A program made the translations under genes and the position numbers. A stretch of DNA of 64,000 nucleotides. Origin: Nonomuraea ceibae. Lineage in GTDB: Bacteria > Actinomycetota > Actinomycetes > Streptosporangiales > Streptosporangiaceae. The notes under the pieces were generated by a model. That model ran no database searches. It was given only the letters and a program-made list of their open reading frames with translations, and had not been told where the DNA came from. The stretch spans positions 1 to 64,000 of the forward strand of contig NZ_JAHKRO010000037.1 in the NCBI RefSeq assembly GCF_019396325.1, written 5' to 3'. Below, piece after piece: positions 1 to 8,981 of this stretch (position 1 is its first letter; every line of letters starts with the position of its first letter).

Positions 1-22
1 CCTCCCCCGCTTCCCCGGCGGC

Positions 23-44
23 CCCCTCCCGTTCCGGGGAGGGG
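23..44. terminator. Hairpin near the left edge
   Basis: An 8-bp perfect GC stem (23-30 with 37-44, six-base loop) lies before the amino-acid transporter operon. It could end a gene lying left of the window. No T-run follows it, so the call is weak. A TAGAAT hexamer near 111 is a possible -10 for the operon. Confidence 0.3.
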
Positions 45-147
45 CCCGTCGCCGTCTCGCCAGCCGGACCGCAGGTGGGGGCGGTTGGCGCGCAGCGTAG
101 AATCCCTTTTCGTTCTTTTCTTCGCGTTTCCCCCTGGAGGCTCCGCC

Positions 148-1014
148 ATGGCCCGTCCCTCGATGCTGCTCGCGCTCGGCGCGCTCGCGGCGGCGGCCGT
201 AGCCTGTGCGCCCGTCGACAACACCGCCGACACGGCCGCCCCGGCCCCGACGGTGTCCACCGCGTGCACCAAGGACCAGCTCAAGCTCGTCAACGCCGGC
301 AAGCTGACGATCGGGACCGACAAGCCCGCCTTCGAGCCGTGGTTCAAGGACGACGACCCGAGCAACGGCCAGGGCTTCGAGAGCGCGGTCGCGTTCGCGG
401 TGGCCGGCGAGCTCGGCTTCGACCGGGACGAGGTGCAGTGGACCACGGTCAAGTTCGACTCGGCGTTCGCCCCGGGGGCCAAGCAGTTCGACTTCGACAT
501 CAACCAGGTGTCGATCAGCCCGGAGCGCGCCCAGGCGGTCGACTTCAGCAAGGGCTACTACACGGTCAAGCAGGCTGTCGTCACCGCGGGCGACGGCAAG
601 TACGCCGGGGCCAAGACGCTGGCCGAGCTCAAGGACGCCAAGTTCGGCGTCCAGGTCGGCACCACCTCGCTGGCGGCGGTGCAGGAGGTCATCAAGCCGG
701 CCAAGGAGCCCAGCGTCTACAACGACCAGGGCGACGCCGTCAGCGCGCTCAAGAACGAGCAGGTCGACGCCATCGTGGTGGACCTGCCCACGGCCTTCTA
801 CGTGACGGCCGCGCAGGTCGAGGGCTCCAAGATCGTGGGCCAGTTCAGCTCGACGGGCGGCGCGCCCGAGGAGTTCGGCCTGGTCATGGAGAAGGGCAGC
901 GCGATCAAGTCGTGCGTCGACAAGGCCGTCGAGACGCTCAAGTCCAAGGGTGAGCTGGCCAGGATCGAGCAGGAGTGGCTGAGCTCGGCGGCGGGCGCGC
1001 CGGAGCTGAAGTGA
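148..1014 (+). CDS. Polar amino-acid ABC transporter, substrate-binding lipoprotein
   Basis: This is the extracytoplasmic solute-binding component of a glutamate/polar amino-acid importer. The ATG at 148 is chosen because CTGGAGG lies 8 nt upstream and because it gives a lipoprotein signal peptide with Cys20 as the lipidated residue (AAVAC). An in-frame start at 85 would add a non-signal extension. The mature part has family-3 features: GKLTIGTDKPAFEPW near the N-terminus and the FDINQVSISPERA stretch. At 288 aa the length is normal. Its stop overlaps the GTG of the permease, so the three transporter genes form one operon. The substrate is inferred as glutamate/glutamine-like and is not proven by sequence. 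Confidence 0.9.
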   Translation: MARPSMLLALGALAAAAVACAPVDNTADTAAPAPTVSTACTKDQLKLVNAGKLTIGTDKPAFEPWFKDDDPSNGQGFESAVAFAVAGELGFDRDEVQWTTVKFDSAFAPGAKQFDFDINQVSISPERAQAVDFSKGYYTVKQAVVTAGDGKYAGAKTLAELKDAKFGVQVGTTSLAAVQEVIKPAKEPSVYNDQGDAVSALKNEQVDAIVVDLPTAFYVTAAQVEGSKIVGQFSSTGGAPEEFGLVMEKGSAIKSCVDKAVETLKSKGELARIEQEWLSSAAGAPELK

Positions 1015-1859
1015 CCGCCGGCCCCACCTGGGTCAAGAGCGAACGGCAGCAGGAGCGCGAGCGGTTCCGCCGGTCACAGGGCCGGCGGAACGCCTCGATC
1101 GCCACCGCCTCGGTGGTCGTGTTCGTGGTGCTGCTGGCGACGATCGCCACCAACGCGCCCGGCTGGACGAGGGTGCAGGCGGCGTTCTTCAACGCCGAGG
1201 TGTTCCGCGAGTCGCTCCCGGACGTGGCCGAGGGGTTCCTGCTCAACATCAAGATCTTTCTGATCACCGAGCCGCTGGTCCTGGTGGTGGGCCTGTTGGT
1301 GGCGCTGGCCAGGAACGTCAAGTCGCCGGCGTTCCTCCCGATCCGCGCGCTGGCCACGCTCTACGTGGACGTGTTCAGGGGCGTGCCGACGCTGCTGGTC
1401 ATCTACCTGGTCGGGTTCGGGCTGCCCGCGCTCCGGTTGCAGGGCATCCCGAGCGACCCCGCGACGCTGGGCATCATCGCCCTGACGTTGTCCTACGGCG
1501 CGTACGTGGCGGAGGTGTTCCGGGCCGGCATCGACTCGGTCCACCCCAGTCAGATGGCCGCGGCCAGGTCGCTGGGCCTGAGCCAGGCCAAGGCGATGCG
1601 GTTCGTGGTGCTGCCGCAGGCGACCCGCACGGTCGTGCCGCCGCTGCTGAACGACTTCATCTCGCTGCAGAAGGACACTGCGCTGGTGGCGACGATCGGG
1701 GCCCTGGAGGCGCTGCGGCAGGCGCAGATCCACACGTTGGACAACTTCAACTACACCCCCTACCTGGTGGCGGCGCTGCTGTTCATCCTGCTGACGATCC
1801 CGATGGCGCGGTTCACCGACCATCTGGCCGAGCGGACACGAAGGAGGCGGGGCGCGTGA
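1011..1859 (+). CDS. Polar amino-acid ABC transporter permease
   Basis: An inner-membrane permease of 282 aa belonging to the His/Glu/Gln/Arg family. The GTG start overlaps the stop of the binding-protein gene (GTGA). A cytoplasmic N-terminus of about 35 residues rich in Arg and Gln precedes the first membrane span, then four to five further hydrophobic spans follow. The EAA-type loop that contacts the ATPase is visible (AARSLGLSQAKAMRFVVLPQ), after SYGAYVAEVFRAGI. It ends in an Arg-rich tail. Only one permease is present, so it probably works as a homodimer. Confidence 0.92.
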   Translation: MTAGPTWVKSERQQERERFRRSQGRRNASIATASVVVFVVLLATIATNAPGWTRVQAAFFNAEVFRESLPDVAEGFLLNIKIFLITEPLVLVVGLLVALARNVKSPAFLPIRALATLYVDVFRGVPTLLVIYLVGFGLPALRLQGIPSDPATLGIIALTLSYGAYVAEVFRAGIDSVHPSQMAAARSLGLSQAKAMRFVVLPQATRTVVPPLLNDFISLQKDTALVATIGALEALRQAQIHTLDNFNYTPYLVAALLFILLTIPMARFTDHLAERTRRRRGA

Positions 1860-2599
1860 GCCTGCTCAGCATCGAAGGAGTGTGGAAGCACTTCGGCGAC
1901 CACAGCGTGCTGCGCGGCGTCGATCTGGAGGTGCACGCGCACGAGGTGGTGACGCTGATCGGGGCGTCCGGGTCGGGCAAGTCGACGCTGCTGCGCTGCG
2001 CGAACCTGCTGGAGACGGTCGACGACGGCGTGATCCGGCTGGACGGTGAGGAGATCACCGATCCGCGCGTGGACGTCGACGGGGTGCGCAAGCAGCTCGG
2101 CATCGTGTTCCAGGCGTACAACCTGTTCCCGCACATGACGGTGCTGGCGAACATCACGCTGGCGCCGCGTCAGGTGCACGGGGTGCCGAAGGAGCGGGCT
2201 GAGGAGGAGGCGCGTGACCTGCTGTCCAGGTTCGGGCTGGCGGACAAGGCGGGCGCGTACCCTGACCAGCTCTCGGGAGGGCAGCAGCAGCGGGTGGCGG
2301 TGGTGCGGGCGCTGGCGACGCGGCCGAAGCTGATCCTGCTGGACGAGGTGACGTCGGCGCTGGACCCGGAGCTGGTGCGGGAGGTGCTCGGCATCATCCG
2401 TGAGCTGAAGGAGTCGGGCATGACGATGCTGCTGACGACGCACGAGATGTCGTTCTGCCGGGAGATCTCCGACACGGTGTGCTTCCTGGACGGCGGCGTG
2501 CTGCTGGAGAAGGGGCCGCCGGAGCAGTTGTTCGACGATCCGCACCACGAGCGCACCCGGGCGTTCCTCCAGGGTGTGCGGGAGTCGGGGCGGCTTTAG
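1856..2599 (+). CDS. Polar amino-acid ABC transporter ATP-binding protein
   Basis: ATPase subunit of the importer, 247 aa. Walker A GASGSGKST (residues 36-44), Q-loop in VFQAYNLFPH, signature LSGGQQQR, Walker B LILLDE and the switch His in TTHEMSF are all intact, matching the GlnQ/HisP class. The GTG start overlaps the permease stop by 4 nt and has a good AAGGAGG site. The gene ends tail-to-tail with the APC permease, the two stop codons overlapping. Confidence 0.93.
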   Translation: MSLLSIEGVWKHFGDHSVLRGVDLEVHAHEVVTLIGASGSGKSTLLRCANLLETVDDGVIRLDGEEITDPRVDVDGVRKQLGIVFQAYNLFPHMTVLANITLAPRQVHGVPKERAEEEARDLLSRFGLADKAGAYPDQLSGGQQQRVAVVRALATRPKLILLDEVTSALDPELVREVLGIIRELKESGMTMLLTTHEMSFCREISDTVCFLDGGVLLEKGPPEQLFDDPHHERTRAFLQGVRESGRL

Positions 2600-4119
2600 C
2601 GCCGGTGCCGGCCGCGCCCGTGGGGCAGGGGCGGGGGTGGCCGCTCGCCGCCTGCCAGCAGGCTGTGGCGGCGGCCGTACGCGAGGTAGACGAGCAGCCC
2701 GAAGGCCATCCACAGGGCGAACCACGCCCAGGTCTGCACTCTGAGGTTCACCATGAGCCAGAGGGTGGCCAGCAGCGACAGGACGGGCAGCAGCGGGGAG
2801 AGCGGCACCCGGAAGCCGCGTTCGAGCTCCGGCATGCCGCGCCGCATGGTGATCACCCCGGCCGCGACGAACAGGAACGCGAACAGCGTCCCCATCACGA
2901 CCAGCTCCTGCATGGTGAGCACGGGCACGAACTCGGCCAGCAGGATCGCGGTGGCGCCGATGACGAGGGTGACGCGGGAGGGCGTGTGGTAGGCGCGGCT
3001 GATGACGGCGAGCCGGCGGGGGATGAGCCCGTCGCGGGCCATGGAGAACAGCACCCGCGTCTGCCCCACGATCAGCACGAGGATCACCGTGGTCAGCCCG
3101 AGCACGGCTCCGGCGTCGATGACGTGGACCATCCAGTCGATCCCGGCGGCCTGGAAGGCGCTGGTGAGGGGCGCGGCGACGGCGATGCCGGTGTGCGGCA
3201 CCATGCCGACCATGACGGCCGCCACGGCGATGTAGATGACGGTGGCGACGACGAGTCCGCGGATCATGCCCTTGGGCACGACGGTGCGCGGGTTGACGGT
3301 CTCCTCGGCGGCGGTGGCGACGATGTCGAAGCCGATGTAGGCGAAGGCGATGGCGGGCGCCGCGGCGAACACCCCGAACCAGCCGAACACCTGCCCCTGC
3401 CCGGTGAACAGCTCCAGCACGGTCGCCGACGGGGTGGCGGCGGGCTGCGGCTCGGCGTAGAAGCCGGCGTAGTTGGCGGGGTCGACGTGGAGGACGCCCA
3501 CGACGACGACGGCGCCGATGGCCAGCAGCTTGGCCGACACCATGATCCACAGGGCGCGCAGCCCGATCCGGGCGCCCATCGCGACGACGGCGGTGAGCAG
3601 CACCAGGATGAGCAGCACGAGCCCGTCCTCGACCAGCTCCGGGTACGGGACGCGTACCCCGGTGTTGGCGATGGCGCCGACGGCGATCCGGCCCCACGCG
3701 CGGGCCACCACGGCGGCGGCGAGCTGCAGCTCCAGGATCAGCGCGCAGCCGATGACCCACGCCCACACCTCGCCGAAGATGACGTACGTGAACGTGTAGG
3801 CGCTGCCGGAGGCCGGCATGGTGGACGACAGTTCGGCGTAGCAGAGGCAGGCCAGCAGGCAGGCGATGCCCGCGATCATGAAGGAGAGGATGACGCCGGG
3901 CCCGGCCACGGTGGCGGCCTGCTGGCCGGCGATGCTGAAGATGCCGGCGCCGATCATCACGCCGAGGCCGAGCACGACGAGGTCGCCGGTCCGGTAGACC
4001 TGGGCCAGCCTGTGCCGGGCGCCGGTGCGTAACCCGGTGGCCTCGGCCGGTGGCAGACGTCGTGTGATTGTGGACAAGACACACCCCGCTCGTGTGACTC
4101 GCCCACAGTGCATCACCAC
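2596..4119 (-). CDS. APC-superfamily amino-acid permease
   Basis: A 507-aa membrane protein with about 12 hydrophobic spans. The first span carries the APC motif GVMIGAGIFSIAGQQAA, followed by CYAELSSTMPASGSAYTF, typical of cationic-amino-acid-type permeases. The GFDIVATAAEETVNP segment in the middle is also characteristic. It ends in a basic Arg/His tail. The start is uncertain: the first 25-30 residues look unlike a permease N-terminus, and a TTG near 4077 is an alternative. It follows the MATE gene on the same strand by 25 bp, so the two may be cotranscribed. Substrate unknown. Confidence 0.88.
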   Translation of the reverse strand: MVMHCGRVTRAGCVLSTITRRLPPAEATGLRTGARHRLAQVYRTGDLVVLGLGVMIGAGIFSIAGQQAATVAGPGVILSFMIAGIACLLACLCYAELSSTMPASGSAYTFTYVIFGEVWAWVIGCALILELQLAAAVVARAWGRIAVGAIANTGVRVPYPELVEDGLVLLILVLLTAVVAMGARIGLRALWIMVSAKLLAIGAVVVVGVLHVDPANYAGFYAEPQPAATPSATVLELFTGQGQVFGWFGVFAAAPAIAFAYIGFDIVATAAEETVNPRTVVPKGMIRGLVVATVIYIAVAAVMVGMVPHTGIAVAAPLTSAFQAAGIDWMVHVIDAGAVLGLTTVILVLIVGQTRVLFSMARDGLIPRRLAVISRAYHTPSRVTLVIGATAILLAEFVPVLTMQELVVMGTLFAFLFVAAGVITMRRGMPELERGFRVPLSPLLPVLSLLATLWLMVNLRVQTWAWFALWMAFGLLVYLAYGRRHSLLAGGERPPPPLPHGRGRHRR

Positions 4120-4144
4120 TCAGGCAACAGCAAGCACGGTACGG

Positions 4145-5446
4145 TCACGCCCCGGTCACCAGCCAGGCGGTGCCGGAGGCCCGGAGGGTCAGCGTGATCA
4201 AACGTGCAATCATCCACAGGCCGAGCGCGCACCAAAGTGCAACGATGCCGAATCCGGCGGCGAGGAAGGCGGCAGGCAGGTACGCCAGCGTCGTCCACAC
4301 GCCCGCCCAGGCGAGGTAGCGCTGGTCGCCCGCGCCGATGAGGACGCCGTCGAGGACGAACACCACGCCGCAGATCGGCTGGAACAGCGCGACAGGCCAG
4401 AGCACGGCCAGCAGCTCGGCGGTGACCTGTGGATCGGCGTCGAACAGGCCGGGCAGCAGCGGCCGTGCCGCGACGACGACCAGCGCGAGGGCCGCGCCGG
4501 ACCAGACGCCCCACACCACCATGCGCCGGGTGGCGGCCCTGGTGGCGGCCACGTCGCCGGCGCCGAGCGCCCGCCCGGTGATGGCCTGCCCGGCGATGGC
4601 GATGGCGTCGAGCGCGAAGGCCAGCATCGTCCACACCTGTGTGGCGATGGCGTACGCGGCGAGCTCGGCCTGGCCCATCCGGGTGGCGATGACGGTGGCG
4701 ACCAGGAGCACGATGCGCAGGCAGACGGTCCTGATGAGCAGGGCGAACCCGGCGGTGCCCGCCTGCCCGATCCCGGCCGGGTCGGGGCGCAGCGGCGTGC
4801 CCAGCCGCCGCGCGCCCTTGACGACGACGGTCACGTACACGACGGCGCCGAGCGTCTGCGCGAGCACGGTGCCCCAGGCGGAGCCGGCGATGCCCCAGCC
4901 GAGGCCGAGCACGAACCAGGCGTTCAGGATCGCGTTGAGCGCGAACGAGCCGATGGCCACCACGAGCGGCGTGACGGTGTCCTGGAGACCGCGCAGCACG
5001 CCGGTGCCCGCGAGCACGACGAGCATGCCGGGGGTGCCCAAAAGGCTGATGCGCAGGTACGTGACGGCTTCCTGGGACTGCTCGGGGCTTGCGCCGAACA
5101 GGTCGACGATGGCCGGGGCGAGCGGCCAGCAGGTGACGATGAGCGCCGCGCCGATGGCCAGCGCGAGCCAGATGCCGTCGACGCCGCTGCGCATGGCCCG
5201 GTCGTGGTTGCCGGCGCCGGTCTGCCGCGCGACGGACGCGGTGGTGCCGTAGGCGAGGAAGACGCACAGGTTGACGAGTGTCGTCAGGACGGCGCCGGCG
5301 ACGCCCAGCGCGCCGACCGCCTGGGTGCCCAGCCCGTGGCCCACGATGGCGTAGTCGGCGAGCAGGAAGAGCGGCTCGGCGACCAGCGCGCCGAACGCGG
5401 GCACGGCAAGCCGGAGGATTTCCCGGTCCTGTCGGGTAATGGGCAT
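4145..5446 (-). CDS. MATE-family efflux transporter
   Basis: A 433-aa integral membrane protein with about 12 predicted spans in two similar halves, as in DinF-type MATE exporters driven by H+ or Na+. The N-terminus (REILRLAVPAFGALVAEPLF) and TTASVARQTGAGN are family hallmarks. It is divergent from dnaB across a 281-bp intergenic region. DinF genes elsewhere are linked to DNA-damage control, but no LexA box was recognised here. Substrate unknown. Confidence 0.9.
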   Translation of the reverse strand: MPITRQDREILRLAVPAFGALVAEPLFLLADYAIVGHGLGTQAVGALGVAGAVLTTLVNLCVFLAYGTTASVARQTGAGNHDRAMRSGVDGIWLALAIGAALIVTCWPLAPAIVDLFGASPEQSQEAVTYLRISLLGTPGMLVVLAGTGVLRGLQDTVTPLVVAIGSFALNAILNAWFVLGLGWGIAGSAWGTVLAQTLGAVVYVTVVVKGARRLGTPLRPDPAGIGQAGTAGFALLIRTVCLRIVLLVATVIATRMGQAELAAYAIATQVWTMLAFALDAIAIAGQAITGRALGAGDVAATRAATRRMVVWGVWSGAALALVVVAARPLLPGLFDADPQVTAELLAVLWPVALFQPICGVVFVLDGVLIGAGDQRYLAWAGVWTTLAYLPAAFLAAGFGIVALWCALGLWMIARLITLTLRASGTAWLVTGA

Positions 5447-5490
5447 CTGTACAGTATGCCCCTTACTCCGCGTGTCGGGCCAACTTTCTT

Positions 5491-5630
5491 TCCTCCACAG
5501 CCGGTGGATACTGTCTTCGCAGGTCAGAATAGGTGTGAAGGATCTTTTCCACAGTTATCCCCAGCTCCGTCCACAGGCATTTCACACCCTGGGGCGGTTC
5601 GTACACAGCTTGACCACAGGGTTTTCCACA
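5491..5630 (+). promoter_or_regulatory. Cluster of DnaA-box-like 9-mers upstream of dnaB
   Basis: Six sequences resembling the DnaA box TT(A/G)TCCACA lie in the same orientation: TCCTCCACA (5491), TTTTCCACA (5545), TTATCCCCA (5555), CCGTCCACA (5567), TTGACCACA (5610) and TTTTCCACA (5622). Four have a single mismatch; the copies at 5491 and 5567 have two. The local base composition is less GC-rich than the surroundings. The cluster sits about 100-240 bp before the dnaB start. Binding by DnaA is inferred from the motif only. It could regulate dnaB or titrate DnaA. Confidence 0.55.
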
Positions 5631-5727
5631 GGCCGCGTTGCCGTCAGGGCGCAGAGCCGCGAAACTGTCACCCCGGTCGACTACAAGTGGGGGTGGTGCG
5701 ACCGCCTGCAAGTCTCGAGGGGGCGCG

Positions 5728-7932
5728 GTGAGCATTGACGAAGAGGTCGGCGCAGGGCCGGGCTTCGAGCGCACCCCGCCGAGCAACATCGAGGCGGAGC
5801 AGTCCGTCCTCGGCGGCATGCTGCTGTCGAAGGACGCGATCGCCGACGTAGTCGAGATCATCCGTTCCGACGACTTCTACCGGCCCGCCCACCAGATGAT
5901 CTACGAGGTCATCACCGACCTCTACGGCCGGGGCGAGCCCGCCGACGCCGTCACGGTCTTCGACGAGCTGCAGAAGCGCGGCGAGATGGCCCGCGTCGGC
6001 GGCGCCGCCTACCTCCACACGCTGACGGCCGTCGTCCCCACCGCCGCCAACGCCGGCTACTACGCGAAGATCGTCCGTGAGCAGGCGATCCTGCGGCGGC
6101 TCATCGAGGCCGGCACCCGCATCGTCTCCTTCGGCTACGGCGGCCAGAACGAAGAGGTCGACGACCTGGTCGACCGCGCCCAGGCGGAGATCTACAAGGT
6201 CACCGAGCGGCGCACCTCCGAGGACTACGCGGCGCTGGCCGACATCATGCCCGGCGCCCTCGACGAGCTGGAGGCCATCGGCAGCCGCGGCGGCCAGATG
6301 GTCGGCGTGCCCACCGGCTTCCAGGACCTGGACCAGCTCACCAACGGCCTGCACCCCGGCCAGATGATCGTCGTCGCGGCCCGCCCGGCCATCGGCAAGG
6401 CGCTCGCCCTCGACACCCCGCTGCCCACCCCGACCGGCTGGACCACGATGGGCCAGGTCGAGGTCGGCGACCTGCTCATCGGCGCCGACGGGAGGCCGAC
6501 CCGGGTCGTCGCCGCGACCGAGGTGCTGCACGACCGGCCCTGTCACGAGGTGGAGTTCGCCGACGGCACGGTCATCGTCGCCGACGCCCTGCACCAGTGG
6601 CGCACCGCCGACGGCGTCCTGCGCACCACCGAGGAGCTCGCCCCCGGCCACGACGTGGCGCTGCCCGCCGCCTTCCGCCTCGACGAGCAGGAGCTCCCGC
6701 TCGACCCCTACCTGCTGGGCCTCTGGCTCGGCGACCGGGCCGGCGCGGGCGTGAGCGACCCGGCGCTCGCCGAGGTGCTGCGCTCCGACGAGCTGCACAA
6801 GGGCCTGGCCGCGCTCGGCCTGCTCGCCGCCGACCGCGTTCCCGCCGCCTACCTGCGCGGCTCCGAGCGGCAGCGGCGTGACCTGCTGGCGGGCCTGCTC
6901 GACGCCGACGGCCACGTCAACAGCGCCGGGTGGGTCCAGTTCGCCGCCACCGACCGGCGCCTCGCCCACGACGTGCGCGAGCTCGCGCTGACCCTCGGCT
7001 ACCACGCCACGATCACCACCGAGCCCATCAGGGGCCGCGCCGGCGTGCCCTCCGCCCGCTACACGATCGGGTTCGCCACCGCCGAGCGCGTCTTCCGCCT
7101 GCCCGGCCGCCAGCCCGGCGCCGCGGGCCGGCCGTCCCACGAGATCGTCGCCGTCCGCCCGGTCGAGACCCGCCCCGTACGCTGCGTCGAGGTCGACAAC
7201 GCCGACCACCTCTACCTGGCGAGCCGCGCCTGCGTGCCCACCCACAACAGCACGCTCGGCCTCGACTTCGCCCGCTCGGCCGCCATCAAGCACGGCATGA
7301 CCACGGTCATCTTCTCCCTGGAGATGTCCCGCAACGAGATCACCATGCGTCTGCTGTCGGCCGAGGCCCGCGTCGCCCTCCACGCCATGCGCTCGGGCAT
7401 GATGGGCGACGACGACTGGACCCGCCTGGCCCGCCGCATGAGCGAGGTCGCCGAGGCGCCGCTGTTCATCGACGACTCGCCCAACATGTCGATGATGGAG
7501 ATCCGGGCCAAGTGCCGCCGCCTCAAACAGCGCAACGACCTGCGCTTCGTCGTCATCGACTACCTGCAGCTGATGAGCTCGCCGAAGAAGACCGAGAGCC
7601 GCCAGAACGAGGTCTCGGAGATCTCCCGTGCGATCAAGCTGCTGGCCAAGGAGCTGGAGGTCCCGGTCATCGCGATCTCCCAGCTCAACCGTGGCCCCGA
7701 GCAGCGCACCGACAAGCGCCCCCAGGTGAGCGACCTGCGCGAAAGTGGATCGATCGAGCAGGACGCCGACATGGTCATCCTGCTGCACCGCGAGGACGCC
7801 TACGAGCGCGAGTCCCCGCGCGCCGGTGAGGCCGACCTGATCGTGGCCAAGCACCGTAACGGCCCCACGGCGACGGTGACGGTCGCCTTCCAGGGCCACT
7901 ACAGCCGCTTCGTCGACATGGCCCAGCACTAG
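5728..7932 (+). CDS. dnaB: Replicative DNA helicase DnaB, intein-containing
   Basis: The hexameric fork helicase. The GTG at 5728 is chosen because GAGGGGGCG precedes it and the N-terminus then matches the family (PPSNIEAEQSVLGGMLL). The 734-aa precursor holds an N-terminal primase-interaction domain (about residues 15-115), a linker, and a RecA-like domain split by a 283-residue intein. After intein removal the protein is 451 aa, the normal length, with Walker A ARPAIGKST restored, Walker B FVVIDYLQLM, and the arginine-finger region near RESGSIEQDADMV. It is not beside ssb/rplI, where actinobacterial dnaB often lies; only the DnaA-box-like region and a MATE gene are upstream. Confidence 0.96.
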   Translation: MSIDEEVGAGPGFERTPPSNIEAEQSVLGGMLLSKDAIADVVEIIRSDDFYRPAHQMIYEVITDLYGRGEPADAVTVFDELQKRGEMARVGGAAYLHTLTAVVPTAANAGYYAKIVREQAILRRLIEAGTRIVSFGYGGQNEEVDDLVDRAQAEIYKVTERRTSEDYAALADIMPGALDELEAIGSRGGQMVGVPTGFQDLDQLTNGLHPGQMIVVAARPAIGKALALDTPLPTPTGWTTMGQVEVGDLLIGADGRPTRVVAATEVLHDRPCHEVEFADGTVIVADALHQWRTADGVLRTTEELAPGHDVALPAAFRLDEQELPLDPYLLGLWLGDRAGAGVSDPALAEVLRSDELHKGLAALGLLAADRVPAAYLRGSERQRRDLLAGLLDADGHVNSAGWVQFAATDRRLAHDVRELALTLGYHATITTEPIRGRAGVPSARYTIGFATAERVFRLPGRQPGAAGRPSHEIVAVRPVETRPVRCVEVDNADHLYLASRACVPTHNSTLGLDFARSAAIKHGMTTVIFSLEMSRNEITMRLLSAEARVALHAMRSGMMGDDDWTRLARRMSEVAEAPLFIDDSPNMSMMEIRAKCRRLKQRNDLRFVVIDYLQLMSSPKKTESRQNEVSEISRAIKLLAKELEVPVIAISQLNRGPEQRTDKRPQVSDLRESGSIEQDADMVILLHREDAYERESPRAGEADLIVAKHRNGPTATVTVAFQGHYSRFVDMAQH
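6400..7248 (+). other. DnaB intein, class 3 type with reduced LAGLIDADG region
   Basis: A 283-residue in-frame insertion splits the P-loop exactly between GK and ST. It begins with Ala instead of Cys or Ser and ends THN before Ser+1. Trp67 (LHQW), Cys262 (VRCVEV, block F) and Thr281 (PTHN) match the non-contiguous W-C-T set that defines class 3 inteins, where the block F Cys takes the place of the N-terminal nucleophile. Motifs LLGLWLGD (105-112) and LLAGLLDADG (162-171) are the two LAGLIDADG helices, closer together than in most homing endonucleases, so nuclease activity is doubtful. Confidence 0.88.
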
Positions 7933-7945
7933 GCCGCCCGGCGGC

Positions 7946-8977
7946 TCACTCCGTCGTCTGGTAGACGGCCAGGGTCAGCGTGCCGGGGCGGCGCTCGTAC
8001 GCGGTGGCGCCGCCGGCCGAGACCCTGAGCCGGACGGTCACCTTGCCGTCGGCGCCGGGCCGCACCGTGCCGAGCTCGCCGACGCTGAACGTGCCGCCCG
8101 AAGGCGGCTCCCAGCACCTGGCGGCGCCCTTGGGGGGACGGCCGTTGACGCTGGTCTCCGCGTGCACCCGGCCGGCGATCGCGCCCGTGCAGTAGGCGAC
8201 CACCGTGAGCGGCCGGTCCGTGGGCGGGAGCGTGAGCGTCACGCCGTGACTGTCGGGCCAGGTGACCGTCCTCGCGGTGAGGAGCCGGTACCGGTCGCCG
8301 ATCGTCGCGGGCGGCGTCTCCGTCGGCGCGGGAGCCGGGGACGCGGGCGGCGTCCACTCGTAGATGCCGAACCGCCACCTGCCCGGCCGGCCCGGCACGT
8401 CCTTGGCGGCCTTGCCCATCGTCATCGTGAACGTGACCTCACGCGCGCCGCCGGGCAGCGGCGCGAGGTCGGCCGGCCGGTTCTGCTCGCACGAGCCGTG
8501 CAGGCCGTCGAACGTCAGGGGGAACCACCGGCGCGTCCCCGCCACCTTGGCGGTGACCGTGGGCACGTAGAACGGCGTGCTCGGCGGGCAGTCGGCCATG
8601 ACGGCCAGCGGTTTCCCGCTCACCGGCACCTTCGCCGACACCGTCCTGGCGGCCGGCGCGTCCAGCGTGACCGTGGCGAGACGGCGGTAGACGGTCCCGT
8701 CCGCCGCCTCGAACCGGGCCGGGAGCTGCTTCGGGGCACTGGCGGTGATCGTGCCCTCCTTCTCGGGCGCCGGGCGTACGCCGAGCAGGCTCCAGCCCAC
8801 CGCGACCGACGCCACGACCGACGCCGCCACGACGCCCGCGACCGCGACGACGGCGGCGCGGCGGCGTCGCGCCGCCGGCGCGCGGGCGCGCAGCCGCTCC
8901 CACGGGATCGGACGGTCCAGCGCCGGACGGCTGCGCTCCTCCAGCAGCTCGTACAGGTCCCTGTGGTCGATGGGCAC
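7946..8977 (-). CDS. Membrane-anchored partner of the upstream sigma factor (hypothetical)
   Basis: A 343-aa protein of unknown function. It has an acidic N-terminus (residues 1-26), an Arg-rich stretch, one membrane span (about 41-64), and a large extracytoplasmic part with two similar beta-rich halves containing paired Cys residues (ADCP, SCEQ). It lies 4 bp after a SigE-type sigma gene and is surely cotranscribed with it. By position and topology it may be the anti-sigma or sensor partner, but no zinc anti-sigma motif (HxxxCxxC) is visible. The stop lies 13 bp from the convergent dnaB stop. Confidence 0.8.
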   Translation of the reverse strand: MPIDHRDLYELLEERSRPALDRPIPWERLRARAPAARRRRAAVVAVAGVVAASVVASVAVGWSLLGVRPAPEKEGTITASAPKQLPARFEAADGTVYRRLATVTLDAPAARTVSAKVPVSGKPLAVMADCPPSTPFYVPTVTAKVAGTRRWFPLTFDGLHGSCEQNRPADLAPLPGGAREVTFTMTMGKAAKDVPGRPGRWRFGIYEWTPPASPAPAPTETPPATIGDRYRLLTARTVTWPDSHGVTLTLPPTDRPLTVVAYCTGAIAGRVHAETSVNGRPPKGAARCWEPPSGGTFSVGELGTVRPGADGKVTVRLRVSAGGATAYERRPGTLTLAVYQTTE

Positions 8978-8981
8978 GCCC

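Noticed and set aside
1760-4084. Very long open frames opposite to or out of phase with the amino-acid transporter genes
   Set aside because: Arg/His/Gly/Pro-rich translations that merely reflect high GC codon use; the real genes on the other strand have motifs and ribosome sites.
5668-7929. A 753-aa open frame opposite dnaB
   Set aside because: Antisense shadow with no recognisable domain; dnaB is certain.
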